This document shows, piece by piece, positions 8,060-16,250 of a DNA stretch of 48,157 bases (the first letter of the stretch is position 1; each line of letters begins with the position of its first letter). Below the pieces are notes generated by a model, which saw only the letters and a list, made by a program, of their open reading frames with translations, was not told the DNA's origin and did no database searches. The translations under genes were made by a program, and so were the position numbers. This DNA is from CANJUD01 sp043750035. Lineage in GTDB: Bacteria; Bacteroidota; Bacteroidia; UKL13-3. The stretch covers positions 1 to 48,157 of the forward strand of contig JAYVCI010000037.1 of assembly GCA_043750035.1 (NCBI GenBank), written 5' to 3'.

Positions 8060-10039
8060 ATGTATAGAACCAATACCTGCGGAGAATTGACCCTTGCAAA
8101 TGCGGGACAAACCGTGACCCTAGCCGGATGGCTACAAAAAAGCCGTGACCTTGGCGGACTCACCTTTATCGATTTGCGTGACCGCTATGGAATTACACAA
8201 CTCACATTTAATATGGATGTGAATGCCGCTTTGTGCGAACAAGCCCGTAAACTGGGCCGTGAGTTTGTATTGCAAATTACCGGAACGGTGTGCGAGCGTT
8301 CAAATAAGAATTTAAAAATGCCAACGGGTGAAATTGAGATTGAGGTAACTGAATTGAAAGTTCTCAATGCTGCCATTACTCCTCCATTCACTATAGAAGA
8401 TGAAACCGATGGCGGTGATGAATTGCGTATGAAATACCGCTATCTCGACATCAGAAGAAATCCTGTAAAAGAAAAATTGATTCTTCGTCATGAGATGATG
8501 AAATATACCCGGAGTTTTATGGACGAGCATAATTTTGTGGAAGTAGAAACGCCCGTATTAATTAAATCAACTCCCGAAGGTGCTAGAGATTTTATTGTGC
8601 CGAGCCGTTTAAATCCCGGACAGTTTTATGCTTTGCCGCAAAGTCCGCAAACATTTAAACAACTATTAATGGTGGCCGGAATGGACCGTTATTTTCAGAT
8701 GGTAAAATGTTTTAGAGATGAAGATTTGCGTGCAGATAGACAGCCAGAATTTACACAGATAGATTGCGAAATGAGTTTTGTGGAGCAGGAAGATATATTA
8801 TACTTATTTGAAAAATTGGTACGTCATTTATTTAAAAAAGTAAAAGGTGTTGATATACCCGAAATGATGCGGATGCAATACGCAGATGCCATGCGTTACT
8901 ATGGCTGCGACAAACCCGATTTGCGTTTCGATATGAAATTTGTGGAACTAAAAAGCACTACCAATGATATAGTATCAGGAGCAGGATTTGGTGTGTTCGA
9001 TAATGCAGAATTGGTATTAGCCATCAATGCAAAAAATGCAGCAGTATATACTAGAAAACAATTAGACGAATTGACCGAATGGGTGAAAGACCCACGCCGC
9101 GGCATGAGCGGATTGATATATGCAAGAGTGGAAGCAGATGGAACAGTAAAATCATCCGTAGATAAATTTTACGACCAAGAAAAATTACAAGCATGGGCAA
9201 ACGCTTGCGATGCAAATGCCGGAGATTTGATTTTAATATTATGTGGCGGCACTAACAAAACCCGCAAAGCCATGGGAGACCTACGCTTAGAGATGGGCAA
9301 CAGATTGGAATTGCGTGACCCAAATATATATATATGTTTGTGGGTGCTCGATTTTCCTTTATTGGAATGGAATGACGAAGATAAACGTTTTTATGCCATG
9401 CACCATCCTTTCACATCACCATTGCCCGAACATATAGAAATGCTAAATACAAATCCAGGAGCCGTAAATGCAAACGCTTATGATATGGTGATAAATGGCG
9501 TGGAAGTGGGCGGCGGTTCTATCAGAATTCATGATAGAAAACTACAATCAAAACTATTTGAAGTACTGGGTTTCACTTCTGACGAAGCGAAAGAAAAATT
9601 CGGATTTTTATTAAATGCTTTTGAGTTTGGTGCACCCCCACATGGAGGAATCGCCTTTGGTTTCGACAGACTATGCAGCTTATTTGGCGGCAGCGAAAGT
9701 ATCCGCGACTATATAGCTTTCCCAAAAAACAATTCTGGCCGCGATGTAATGATTGATGCCCCTGGACCTGTTAATACCAAGGAGTTGGATATGGTGGGGA
9801 TTAAGTTGTTGAGCATTCCTAAAGATCCAAAAGACGTACTTTTCGATAGTTTGAAGGAAATATCCGAAAAGCTGTACGAAAGGTTAAACAATAACAAAAT
9901 ATCCCCACATGAATATGATTGGAAAAATGACAACTTACAATTACACAACGATTTCTTCAGCGGATTTATTAAGTTTGATGTTAGCATGAAAAAACTGCCT
10001 GCCAATTTTGATGATATAAACAAGGAGAACGAAAAATAA
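8060..10039 (+). CDS. aspS: Aspartyl-tRNA synthetase with a C-terminal extension
   Basis: 659 residues; bacterial AspRS usually has about 580-600. It charges tRNA-Asp. Domains: N-terminal OB anticodon-binding fold (TLAGWLQKSRDLGGLTFIDLRDR), class II motif 2 FRDEDLRADRQPEFTQID (from about 217), the bacterial GAD insertion in the middle, and motif 3 GIAFGFDRL (about 529). The family normally stops soon after the PKNNSGRDVMIDAPGPV segment (about 560-575). Here about 70 more residues follow (IPKDPKDVLFDSLKEISEKL... to NKENEK), charged and partly helical, with no domain I recognise. The same codon style continues through the tail, so I see no sign of a recent frameshift. Confidence 0.96.
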   Translation: MYRTNTCGELTLANAGQTVTLAGWLQKSRDLGGLTFIDLRDRYGITQLTFNMDVNAALCEQARKLGREFVLQITGTVCERSNKNLKMPTGEIEIEVTELKVLNAAITPPFTIEDETDGGDELRMKYRYLDIRRNPVKEKLILRHEMMKYTRSFMDEHNFVEVETPVLIKSTPEGARDFIVPSRLNPGQFYALPQSPQTFKQLLMVAGMDRYFQMVKCFRDEDLRADRQPEFTQIDCEMSFVEQEDILYLFEKLVRHLFKKVKGVDIPEMMRMQYADAMRYYGCDKPDLRFDMKFVELKSTTNDIVSGAGFGVFDNAELVLAINAKNAAVYTRKQLDELTEWVKDPRRGMSGLIYARVEADGTVKSSVDKFYDQEKLQAWANACDANAGDLILILCGGTNKTRKAMGDLRLEMGNRLELRDPNIYICLWVLDFPLLEWNDEDKRFYAMHHPFTSPLPEHIEMLNTNPGAVNANAYDMVINGVEVGGGSIRIHDRKLQSKLFEVLGFTSDEAKEKFGFLLNAFEFGAPPHGGIAFGFDRLCSLFGGSESIRDYIAFPKNNSGRDVMIDAPGPVNTKELDMVGIKLLSIPKDPKDVLFDSLKEISEKLYERLNNNKISPHEYDWKNDNLQLHNDFFSGFIKFDVSMKKLPANFDDINKENEK

Positions 10040-10092
10040 AATGATATTATATATATACTTTAAAATTAATTTAATCTTAAAATAATATAACA

Positions 10093-10512
10093 ATGTCCAC
10101 CGAAAAAAGATTCCCCATCCCGCCTTTCAATTTTGAAACTGCCACCGAAAAAGTTCAGTTTGCTGAGAATGCTTGGAATACCAAAGACCCAGAAAAAGTA
10201 AGCCTAGCCTATACGGTGGATACCGAGTGGAGAAACAGAACGGAGTTTTTAAACGGTCGTGAAGAAGTGAAAGCATTCCTCACAAAAAAATGGGAAAAGG
10301 AATTGGACTACAAACTCAAAAAAGAATTATGGAGTTTTACCGATAATAAAATAGGAGTCCGCTTTGAATATGAATGGCACGATGCCAACGGACAATGGTA
10401 CCGCTCCTACGGCAATGAAATGTGGGAGTTCGACGAGAAAGGCTATATGCAAAAACGTTTTGCCAGTATCAATGATTTGGCAATTGATGAGGCGGATAGG
10501 AAGTTGAGATAG
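10093..10512 (+). CDS. DUF1348 / NTF2-like protein
   Basis: 139 residues. The pattern (FNFETATEKVQFAENAWNTKDPEKVSLAYT, then TEWRNRTEFLNGREEVKAFL and a YRSYGNEMWEFDEKG strand) is that of the DUF1348 branch of the NTF2/SnoaL-like fold. These are small cone-shaped proteins often annotated as nuclear-transport-factor-2-like; a precise reaction is not known to me. It starts 53 bp after aspS and may be transcribed with it, though no functional link is apparent. Confidence 0.8.
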   Translation: MSTEKRFPIPPFNFETATEKVQFAENAWNTKDPEKVSLAYTVDTEWRNRTEFLNGREEVKAFLTKKWEKELDYKLKKELWSFTDNKIGVRFEYEWHDANGQWYRSYGNEMWEFDEKGYMQKRFASINDLAIDEADRKLR

Positions 10513-10563
10513 TATATATACCTCACTTTTGTAAGTAGCCGAGTGAGCGTATTCTCGGTTATT

Positions 10564-10789
10564 CAACTCCTTCAGAGTTGTAGTTTGTCGCCTTCCTGTC
10601 TCCTCGTCCGCCGCGGCGGAGCATTCGAGGTTATTCATATTCAACTCCTTCAGAGTTGATAGTTCGTTACAAAAAACTATTCCGACCTTATAGGAATCCT
10701 GAAGGGATTCAATATGAATAACCCTGCATGATCCGCCGCGGCGGACAGAGACTATAATATCGCCCTCGCAGGCAACTCTGAAGGAGTTG
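10564..10789. repeat. Structured dispersed element, copy A
   Basis: Order of parts: hairpin CAACTC-CTTCA-GAGTTG (10564-10580); palindrome TCCGCCGCGGCGGA (10607-10620); long-range arm GGTTATTCATATT (10629-10641); the same hairpin again (10642-10658); about 35 variable nt; hairpin GAATCC-TGAAG-GGATTC (10694-10710); closing arm AATATGAATAACC (10711-10723); palindrome (10732-10745); hairpin CAACTC-TGAAG-GAGTTG (10773-10789). The two 13-bp arms enclose two hairpins, as in a three-way junction. A second copy lies at 43521-43743. It fills the convergent gap between the DUF1348 and VOC genes; no ORF is in it. Confidence 0.8.
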
Positions 10790-10859
10790 AATAGTGACGA
10801 ATTGCTGCCAGACGAATGTATATAATCAACTCGTCACATTCTCCCCCACCATCTTCTCA

Positions 10860-11270
10860 TCACACCCTATCAACATCCTCCCACAATTCTACCTTATTTC
10901 CTTCATGGTCGAGTATATGAACAAATTTTCCGTATTCCGAATTTTCAATTTCATCAAGCACAGTGACACCTTCTTCTTTAAGTTTTCCCACCAACCATTC
11001 AATATTTTCTACCCTAAGGTTTACCATAAATTCTTTGGTAGAAGGTGCGAAATATGAGGTCTCCTTTTTAAAGGGAGTCCAGAGGGTATAGCCCTTCTCT
11101 TCGGGCTTCTCTTCTTTTCGCCACGTAAAGGTTGTGCCATAATCAGTCGTATTCATACCCAAATGTTCTTTATACCATGCGTTTAACGCAGCAGGATTTT
11201 CGGATTTAAAAAAAATACCGCCAATGCCCGTAACCCGTTTGGGTTCTTGTTCGTTCGATGTGTTTTCCAT
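10860..11270 (-). CDS. VOC (glyoxalase-like) family protein
   Basis: 136 residues from the ATG at 11270 (MENTSNEQEPKRV). The open frame runs 25 codons further upstream, but that part overlaps the divergent gene's promoter and reads as non-protein. It has a single VOC domain with the pattern VTGIGGIFFKSENPAALNAWYKEHLGMN, an internal FTWRKEE strand and a C-terminal HILDHEGNKVELWE. Such proteins are small dimeric metalloenzymes or binding proteins; HILDHEGN suggests a PhnB or lactoylglutathione-lyase-like relative, but the substrate cannot be read from sequence. Confidence 0.85.
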   Translation of the reverse strand: MENTSNEQEPKRVTGIGGIFFKSENPAALNAWYKEHLGMNTTDYGTTFTWRKEEKPEEKGYTLWTPFKKETSYFAPSTKEFMVNLRVENIEWLVGKLKEEGVTVLDEIENSEYGKFVHILDHEGNKVELWEDVDRV

Positions 11271-11334
11271 TGAGCAAAAATACGGATGCCAAACTTCATT
11301 TACAAACCATACCGCTGCAATTGCGGTTTTATAA

Positions 11335-11342
11335 TATCTTTG
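11335..11342 (+). promoter_or_regulatory. -7 box abutting the first gene of the five-gene run
   Basis: TATCTTTG followed by C is a perfect TAnnTTTG match. Only five bases separate it from the ATG at 11348, so the transcript would start at or next to the start codon. I see no -33 box at 19 bp. Confidence 0.5.
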
Positions 11343-11347
11343 CACTG

Positions 11348-12349
11348 ATGGTTTTTATATTCAAATCGCAGAAGGCAATGTTGATTGCTGTATTGGCAAT
11401 ACTGGCTTTTATTATAAAAGGGATGTATATACTTGAGCCTTTACCTGTGGATGTGAAAACCAATAATTACTTTGGTGATATATTAATGCAAATATTTGCC
11501 AATACGCCTATAAAAGCACAGTATATAATTGCCACCTTACTCATTTTATTGCAAGCCATATTTATAAACTGGATTGTTCGCAAATTTGAACTTTTGGAAA
11601 AATACTCTTGGCTTCCAGCATTCAGTTTTGTGCTGTTAACAACAGCCTTACCGCAAACAAACCAATTGTCGCCCCAATTATTTGCAAACTTTTTGGTACT
11701 GACAGCTATTTGGAAATTGTTCTCTTTATATAAATCAGAATATTCTAACAAACATATATTTGAATTGGGTTTTATATGTTCACTCGCCACCCTTATTCGA
11801 TTTGAACTTATCTATCTATTGCCATTAATATTATATGCTTTGGGTGTATTACGGGTACCAAATTTCAGAGAAATGCTGCTCACCTTGCTCGGTTTTATCA
11901 CACCTGTTTATATATTGGCATCTTTCTTATATATATTTAAAACACAAGACAGTGCAATTGATTTGTTGACACGCAATTTTTATAAATTTAATGATATCAA
12001 TTGGGGCAATTACTACACTTGGATTCCATTGGGGCTATTGGTATTAATGTATTTGGCAGGTGCTATCATCATGCAAGAAAACATCCATAAAAGCATGTTG
12101 AAAATACGCAAAATGCTGCGAATTATTATAGTACTTTTCCCCGTAACTATAGCTATCGCATTTATCGATTATGAAAATTTGCAAAACAATTTAATATATA
12201 TAATGGCCCCAACCGCTATTTTAGTGGCCAACTATTTGCTTCAACCCCGCTGGTATTGGTTTAAAGAATTACTCATAACAATAATAATAGCTGCTGTAAT
12301 TTATTTACCCTTAATGGAGAAATATGATATACATTTACTAGCTCCGTAA
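11348..12349 (+). CDS. DUF6427-type integral membrane protein
   Basis: 333 residues from the ATG at 11348; the upstream 30 codons are unlikely to be translated because the -7 box lies inside them. It has about nine hydrophobic helices separated by short loops, beginning with KSQKAMLIAVLAILAFIIKG, and lacks a signal peptide. The pattern matches the DUF6427 family of Bacteroidota inner-membrane proteins, whose function is unknown; the look is that of a polytopic enzyme or glycosyltransferase-like protein. It is the first of five closely spaced genes that include a GT39-like membrane protein. Confidence 0.65.
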   Translation: MVFIFKSQKAMLIAVLAILAFIIKGMYILEPLPVDVKTNNYFGDILMQIFANTPIKAQYIIATLLILLQAIFINWIVRKFELLEKYSWLPAFSFVLLTTALPQTNQLSPQLFANFLVLTAIWKLFSLYKSEYSNKHIFELGFICSLATLIRFELIYLLPLILYALGVLRVPNFREMLLTLLGFITPVYILASFLYIFKTQDSAIDLLTRNFYKFNDINWGNYYTWIPLGLLVLMYLAGAIIMQENIHKSMLKIRKMLRIIIVLFPVTIAIAFIDYENLQNNLIYIMAPTAILVANYLLQPRWYWFKELLITIIIAAVIYLPLMEKYDIHLLAP

Positions 12350-12375
12350 AACAGATAAAAGACGAAAGACAAAAG

Positions 12376-14271
12376 ATGAAAGACGAAAGTATAAAGATAA
12401 AAGATAAAACATTAAAGCTTACTCTTCACCTCTCCCGCGGAGAGGGGCCAGGGGTGGGGTGTGCGAAAGCCCTGTGTGTTATCCTCCTCCTCTTCCTCAC
12501 ACTCCCTACCCTCACTTTCGCCCAAGGCAATGATGAACAGATGGCCAACCAATATTTCATGAATGGGGAGTTTGATAAAGCAACAATAGTATATGAAACT
12601 TTAATCACCACCAATCCAAGTTCGCCTTTTATATATGAACGGTTGGTGGACTGTTATCTTAAAACAAAAAAAACAGAGCAAGCTGAAATACTGGCGAAAA
12701 AACAAGCCAAAAGATATGAACTAATCCCGCAGTATAAAGTAGATATATATTGGTTGCAACTGCTGCAAGGAAAAAAAGAAAAGGGCAATAAAAGTTTTGA
12801 AAAACTATTAAAAAGCATCGTCCCTGTTAAATATGAATATGAAAAAACTGCTGAAGCTTTTATAAAGCGTAAACTATATAATGAAGCTTTTAAAGTATAT
12901 GAAAAAGGTCGCAGTGAATTAAGCGACAAACGATTGTTCAGTATGGACCTGGGGCAACTATATAGTATTACTGGAGAGAAAGAAAAAATGTTTCAGGAAT
13001 ATCTGGATGCCCTAGAAAATGAAATCGGCCAAATGGAAACGGTGCAAGGTAATTTGCAAAAATATATGGCTGATAGTGCCGATGCAAATTTATTCAAAAG
13101 TATATTAAACAGAAAAGTACAGGAGAAAGTTGGCTACGAACAATTTATTGAAATGCTGGTATGGTTTGCCGTGCAACAACACGATTTTATGGGAGCATTT
13201 GTGCAAGTACGTGCCATTGATAAAAAACAAAACTTATATGGCAACCGTGTAATGCAACTTGCATACATAGCCAGAGACAACAGGGCGTACGCAGCAGCAG
13301 GTGCTATGCTGCAATATGTAGTATCGCTGGGAAAAGAATTGCCCAACTATTATAATGCCCGTGAAATGTTGATTGATATTCGGTACAGACAAATAAACTC
13401 AGGTAATTTTGAGAAAAATGATATACTAATTTTTGAAAAAGAATGTATAGAATATATTAAATCTGAAGGTGCTAACAGTTATACCATGAACACCGTAAAA
13501 CTATTGGCCGAACTGGAAGCATACTACTTAAACAAGCCCGACACAGCCATACAGCTCCTAAGCACTTTGCTAGAAACCCAAAGGCTGCCCGCCAAATTTG
13601 CGGCTGATTGTAAATTGATGTTGGGCGATATCAATATACTTATTGGTGAATATTATATCCCTGTATTATTATATGGTCAGGTGGATAAAGATTTTACGGA
13701 AGATGCATTGGGGCAAGAAGCCAAATTTCGCAATGCCAAGCTTAGCTATTATAAAGGCGATTTTGAATGGGCACAATCTCAGTTAGAAGTTTTAAAAAGT
13801 GCCACTTCGCAACTTATCTCAAACAACTCCATCGAACTGTCGTTACTCATTCTAGACAATACGGGCATGGATTCTACAGAAGACGCAATGAAAATGTATG
13901 CCGCTGCAGAGTTACTCATATTCCAAAATAAATTTGAAGAAGCCAACAAAAAATTGGATAGTATATATACCCTTTTCCCGCAACATAGTTTGAGTGATGA
14001 AATATTATATGCCAAAGCAAAAATGTATCGCCGTGAACATAAATGGAAAGACTGTTTAGAAAATTTAGACAAGGTATTCACTGTATATAAAAATGATATA
14101 CTTGCCGACAATGCCATGTTTGACGCAGCCGAAATATATGAAAACAATTTGAATGATAAAACAAAGGCCAAAGAACTTTACGAAAAACTCTTCAACGACT
14201 ATCCCGGTAGTGTGTTCAGTGTGGAGGCAAGGAAACGCTTTAGGCAGTTGCGGGGTGATGTGATGAATTAA
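12376..14271 (+). CDS. Secreted tetratricopeptide-repeat protein
   Basis: 631 residues if started at 12376. A signal peptide is visible but not terminal: the hydrophobic core ALCVILLLFLTLPTLTFAQ begins near residue 32. The first 29 residues include LHLSRGEGPGVGC, which is translation of an intergenic-type repeat (12428-12456). A GTG at 12454 would give a normal signal peptide. After cleavage come several TPR-like helical pairs: at the N-terminus (ANQYFMNGEFDKATIVYETL), in the middle, and a C-terminal group (AKMYRREHKWKDCLENLDKV, YENNLNDKTKAKELYEKLF). It is probably a periplasmic scaffold. It starts 26 bp after the DUF6427 gene and ends 22 bp before the DUF2461 gene. Confidence 0.8.
   Translation: MKDESIKIKDKTLKLTLHLSRGEGPGVGCAKALCVILLLFLTLPTLTFAQGNDEQMANQYFMNGEFDKATIVYETLITTNPSSPFIYERLVDCYLKTKKTEQAEILAKKQAKRYELIPQYKVDIYWLQLLQGKKEKGNKSFEKLLKSIVPVKYEYEKTAEAFIKRKLYNEAFKVYEKGRSELSDKRLFSMDLGQLYSITGEKEKMFQEYLDALENEIGQMETVQGNLQKYMADSADANLFKSILNRKVQEKVGYEQFIEMLVWFAVQQHDFMGAFVQVRAIDKKQNLYGNRVMQLAYIARDNRAYAAAGAMLQYVVSLGKELPNYYNAREMLIDIRYRQINSGNFEKNDILIFEKECIEYIKSEGANSYTMNTVKLLAELEAYYLNKPDTAIQLLSTLLETQRLPAKFAADCKLMLGDINILIGEYYIPVLLYGQVDKDFTEDALGQEAKFRNAKLSYYKGDFEWAQSQLEVLKSATSQLISNNSIELSLLILDNTGMDSTEDAMKMYAAAELLIFQNKFEEANKKLDSIYTLFPQHSLSDEILYAKAKMYRREHKWKDCLENLDKVFTVYKNDILADNAMFDAAEIYENNLNDKTKAKELYEKLFNDYPGSVFSVEARKRFRQLRGDVMN
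12428..12456. repeat. GC-rich repeat word inside the TPR gene's 5' end
   Basis: CCTCTCCCGCGGAGAGG is a perfect palindrome and is followed by GGCCAGGGGTGGGGT. This is strikingly GC-rich against AT-rich flanks and looks like intergenic repeat material. A related CTCCCCTGAGGGGAG hairpin is near 32098. The preceding 12350-12415 is A-rich with repeated AAAGACGAAAG words. Confidence 0.6.
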
Positions 14272-14293
14272 TTGAAACTAATTATTGTAGATT

Positions 14294-14959
14294 ATGAACT
14301 ATCAAGAAACATTTACTTTCCTCAAAAAACTTAAAGAAAATAACACCAAAGAATGGTTTGATGCAAATCGCAAACAATATGAAGTTGTAAAAAAAGATTT
14401 CAATACTTATATAAAAACTTTGCTCACCGATATACAAAAATGGGACAAAGATATTATAGGTCTCGAACCCAAGAATTGTATATTCCGCATCAACCGCGAT
14501 GTCCGTTTTTCGAAGGACAAATCTCCTTACAAAACAAATATAGGTGCTGCCATCTCTGCAGGTGGACGTAAGGCTATGGCTGCTGGTTATTATATACATT
14601 TAGAGCCCGGGAATAAGTCATTTCTTGCAGGTGGTATGCATATACCTGAACCTGATGTATTAAAAAAAATAAGACAAGAAATAGATTACAATTATCCTAA
14701 GTTTTTAAAGATTATCAATCACAAAGATTTCAAAAAATATTTTGATACCTTGGAGGGCGACAAGCTCAGCACAGTGCCCAAAGGATACGATGCTAAGAAC
14801 CCAGCAATTGAATACTTAAAGCACAAAAGCTACTTGATGGTTCATCATATCAAAGATGCCGATTTTAAAAACCCTGATATCTATAAACACATCACACAAG
14901 TATTGAAAGCTATGAAACCAATGGATGATTTTTTAAACGAATCTATGGCGGATGTTTAA
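14294..14959 (+). CDS. DUF2461 (TIGR02453) family protein
   Basis: 221 residues, the usual length. Family hallmarks: FTFLKKLKENNTKEWFDANRKQYE at the N-terminus, then RINRDVRFSKDKSPYKTNIGA and GYYIHLEPGNKSFLAGGMHIPEP. The family is widespread in bacteria and fungi, and its biochemical role is unknown. It lies within the five-gene run and its end overlaps the next start by 8 bp, which suggests translational coupling with the membrane protein that follows. Confidence 0.88.
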   Translation: MNYQETFTFLKKLKENNTKEWFDANRKQYEVVKKDFNTYIKTLLTDIQKWDKDIIGLEPKNCIFRINRDVRFSKDKSPYKTNIGAAISAGGRKAMAAGYYIHLEPGNKSFLAGGMHIPEPDVLKKIRQEIDYNYPKFLKIINHKDFKKYFDTLEGDKLSTVPKGYDAKNPAIEYLKHKSYLMVHHIKDADFKNPDIYKHITQVLKAMKPMDDFLNESMADV

Positions 14960-16250
14960 GGCGGGGAAACTCCTATTCTCAAACAAATTAATTCTTGCTT
15001 TAATGTGGGGCATGGGGGCAGTGTTCATGCTACTTTTATACCTCCTTATTTTCGACTTACCCCAAAGTATATATAATCCTGCCTACTGGTCGGTGGATGC
15101 GGTGAGCTATCGTGATGCAGCGAAAATGTTATATACTGAAGGGTTTAAGCCCCATATCATATTGTCTGCGGGATATCCCTTGGTGCTTGGGCTGCCACTT
15201 TTTTTAATAGGTAATTTTTCTGATACCGCTATGGTAACTTGTGGCATTATTGAAAACACAATATTCTATTTTCTCTCGTTTGTTTTGTTATATTATATCA
15301 TACTTCAATATACCAACAAAAAATATGCAAGCATTGGCTGTTTTCTGCTCTGCCTGTTCCCTGGCTATACAGCCCTAATTACAGAAACGCTTGCAGAAGT
15401 ATTTTTTATATTTTTATTACTGCTTTCGTTAAGATTATATCAATTATCAACTATCAAAACATATAGACTATTATTTTATATATCTTTGGCGTTGCTTTTA
15501 CTCACAAAGCCCATTTCCACCTATCCGGTGCTGGTCATTTGTATAATTTTTCTAGTCAAAAGCAGCTATCTGCATATCCAACAAAAAAAAACAGCTATTC
15601 ATTATTACAGTTTAATCCCAATAACTATATATATAATACAAGGGGTTTGGATTCATCAATCGTATCAAATGTATTCCTATAATTGTGTGGGGCAAAAAAT
15701 AATGTATGCATATCTATTGGCCCGATCACAATCATTTTACACGGGTGAAGAATTTTCCGATATTAAAAATCAACGAAATCATATCTTATACAATACCCCT
15801 GCTGCACAATTCCCAAAGCTGTGCGATAGCTTAATGCATCAAGAATTCAACAAACAAGTGCCACATAATATCCCCAATATTTTTAAGGCATTGTTTTACC
15901 ATATTTTTGTGCCCAATATGCAGGATGGCTCCTATAATATTATACAGTTAGAAACTAACAATGATATGCAACACACATGGAAGGCTACGCTTTTCAACAT
16001 CAGTAAAAAAGAAAATGTAATCTATACTTTGTTGCTCTTTTTATTGTTTGCATACCATATATTTATTTTGTTCAGAAAACGAAAATTACATGAACTCTTT
16101 GTGTTGAATTTGATCTGCGTATTCTTTGTTATACTCTCTGGAATTTCCTGTTTTCAAGGTGACAGACTGCATATTGTTATATTGCCATTTCTATTAGTCA
16201 TACTTTCGGCCACCATCTTTCAATTAAAATCAAAACACCATGCAAGGTAA
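14952..16250 (+). CDS. GT39-like polytopic membrane protein
   Basis: 432 residues with about ten hydrophobic helices. After TM1 comes an extracytoplasmic loop with WSVDAVSYRDAAKMLYTEG, resembling the Asp-containing first loop of PMT/ArnT-type (GT39/GT83) glycosyltransferases, which use a lipid-linked sugar donor. The following AGYPLVLGLPLFLIG also fits that group. The assignment is by overall pattern; donor and acceptor are unknown. It overlaps its neighbours by 8 bp upstream and 11 bp downstream, so the three genes are almost certainly on one transcript. Confidence 0.65.
   Translation: MFKAGKLLFSNKLILALMWGMGAVFMLLLYLLIFDLPQSIYNPAYWSVDAVSYRDAAKMLYTEGFKPHIILSAGYPLVLGLPLFLIGNFSDTAMVTCGIIENTIFYFLSFVLLYYIILQYTNKKYASIGCFLLCLFPGYTALITETLAEVFFIFLLLLSLRLYQLSTIKTYRLLFYISLALLLLTKPISTYPVLVICIIFLVKSSYLHIQQKKTAIHYYSLIPITIYIIQGVWIHQSYQMYSYNCVGQKIMYAYLLARSQSFYTGEEFSDIKNQRNHILYNTPAAQFPKLCDSLMHQEFNKQVPHNIPNIFKALFYHIFVPNMQDGSYNIIQLETNNDMQHTWKATLFNISKKENVIYTLLLFLLFAYHIFILFRKRKLHELFVLNLICVFFVILSGISCFQGDRLHIVILPFLLVILSATIFQLKSKHHAR

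Noticed and set aside
11271..11345. 25-codon upstream extension of the VOC gene
   Set aside because: It is antisense to the promoter and start of the divergent membrane protein gene, and the VOC fold begins after the ATG at 11270.
11258..11347. 30-codon upstream extension of the DUF6427 gene
   Set aside because: It contains the -7 box and overlaps the start of the divergent VOC gene; the hydrophobic N-terminus begins right after the ATG at 11348.
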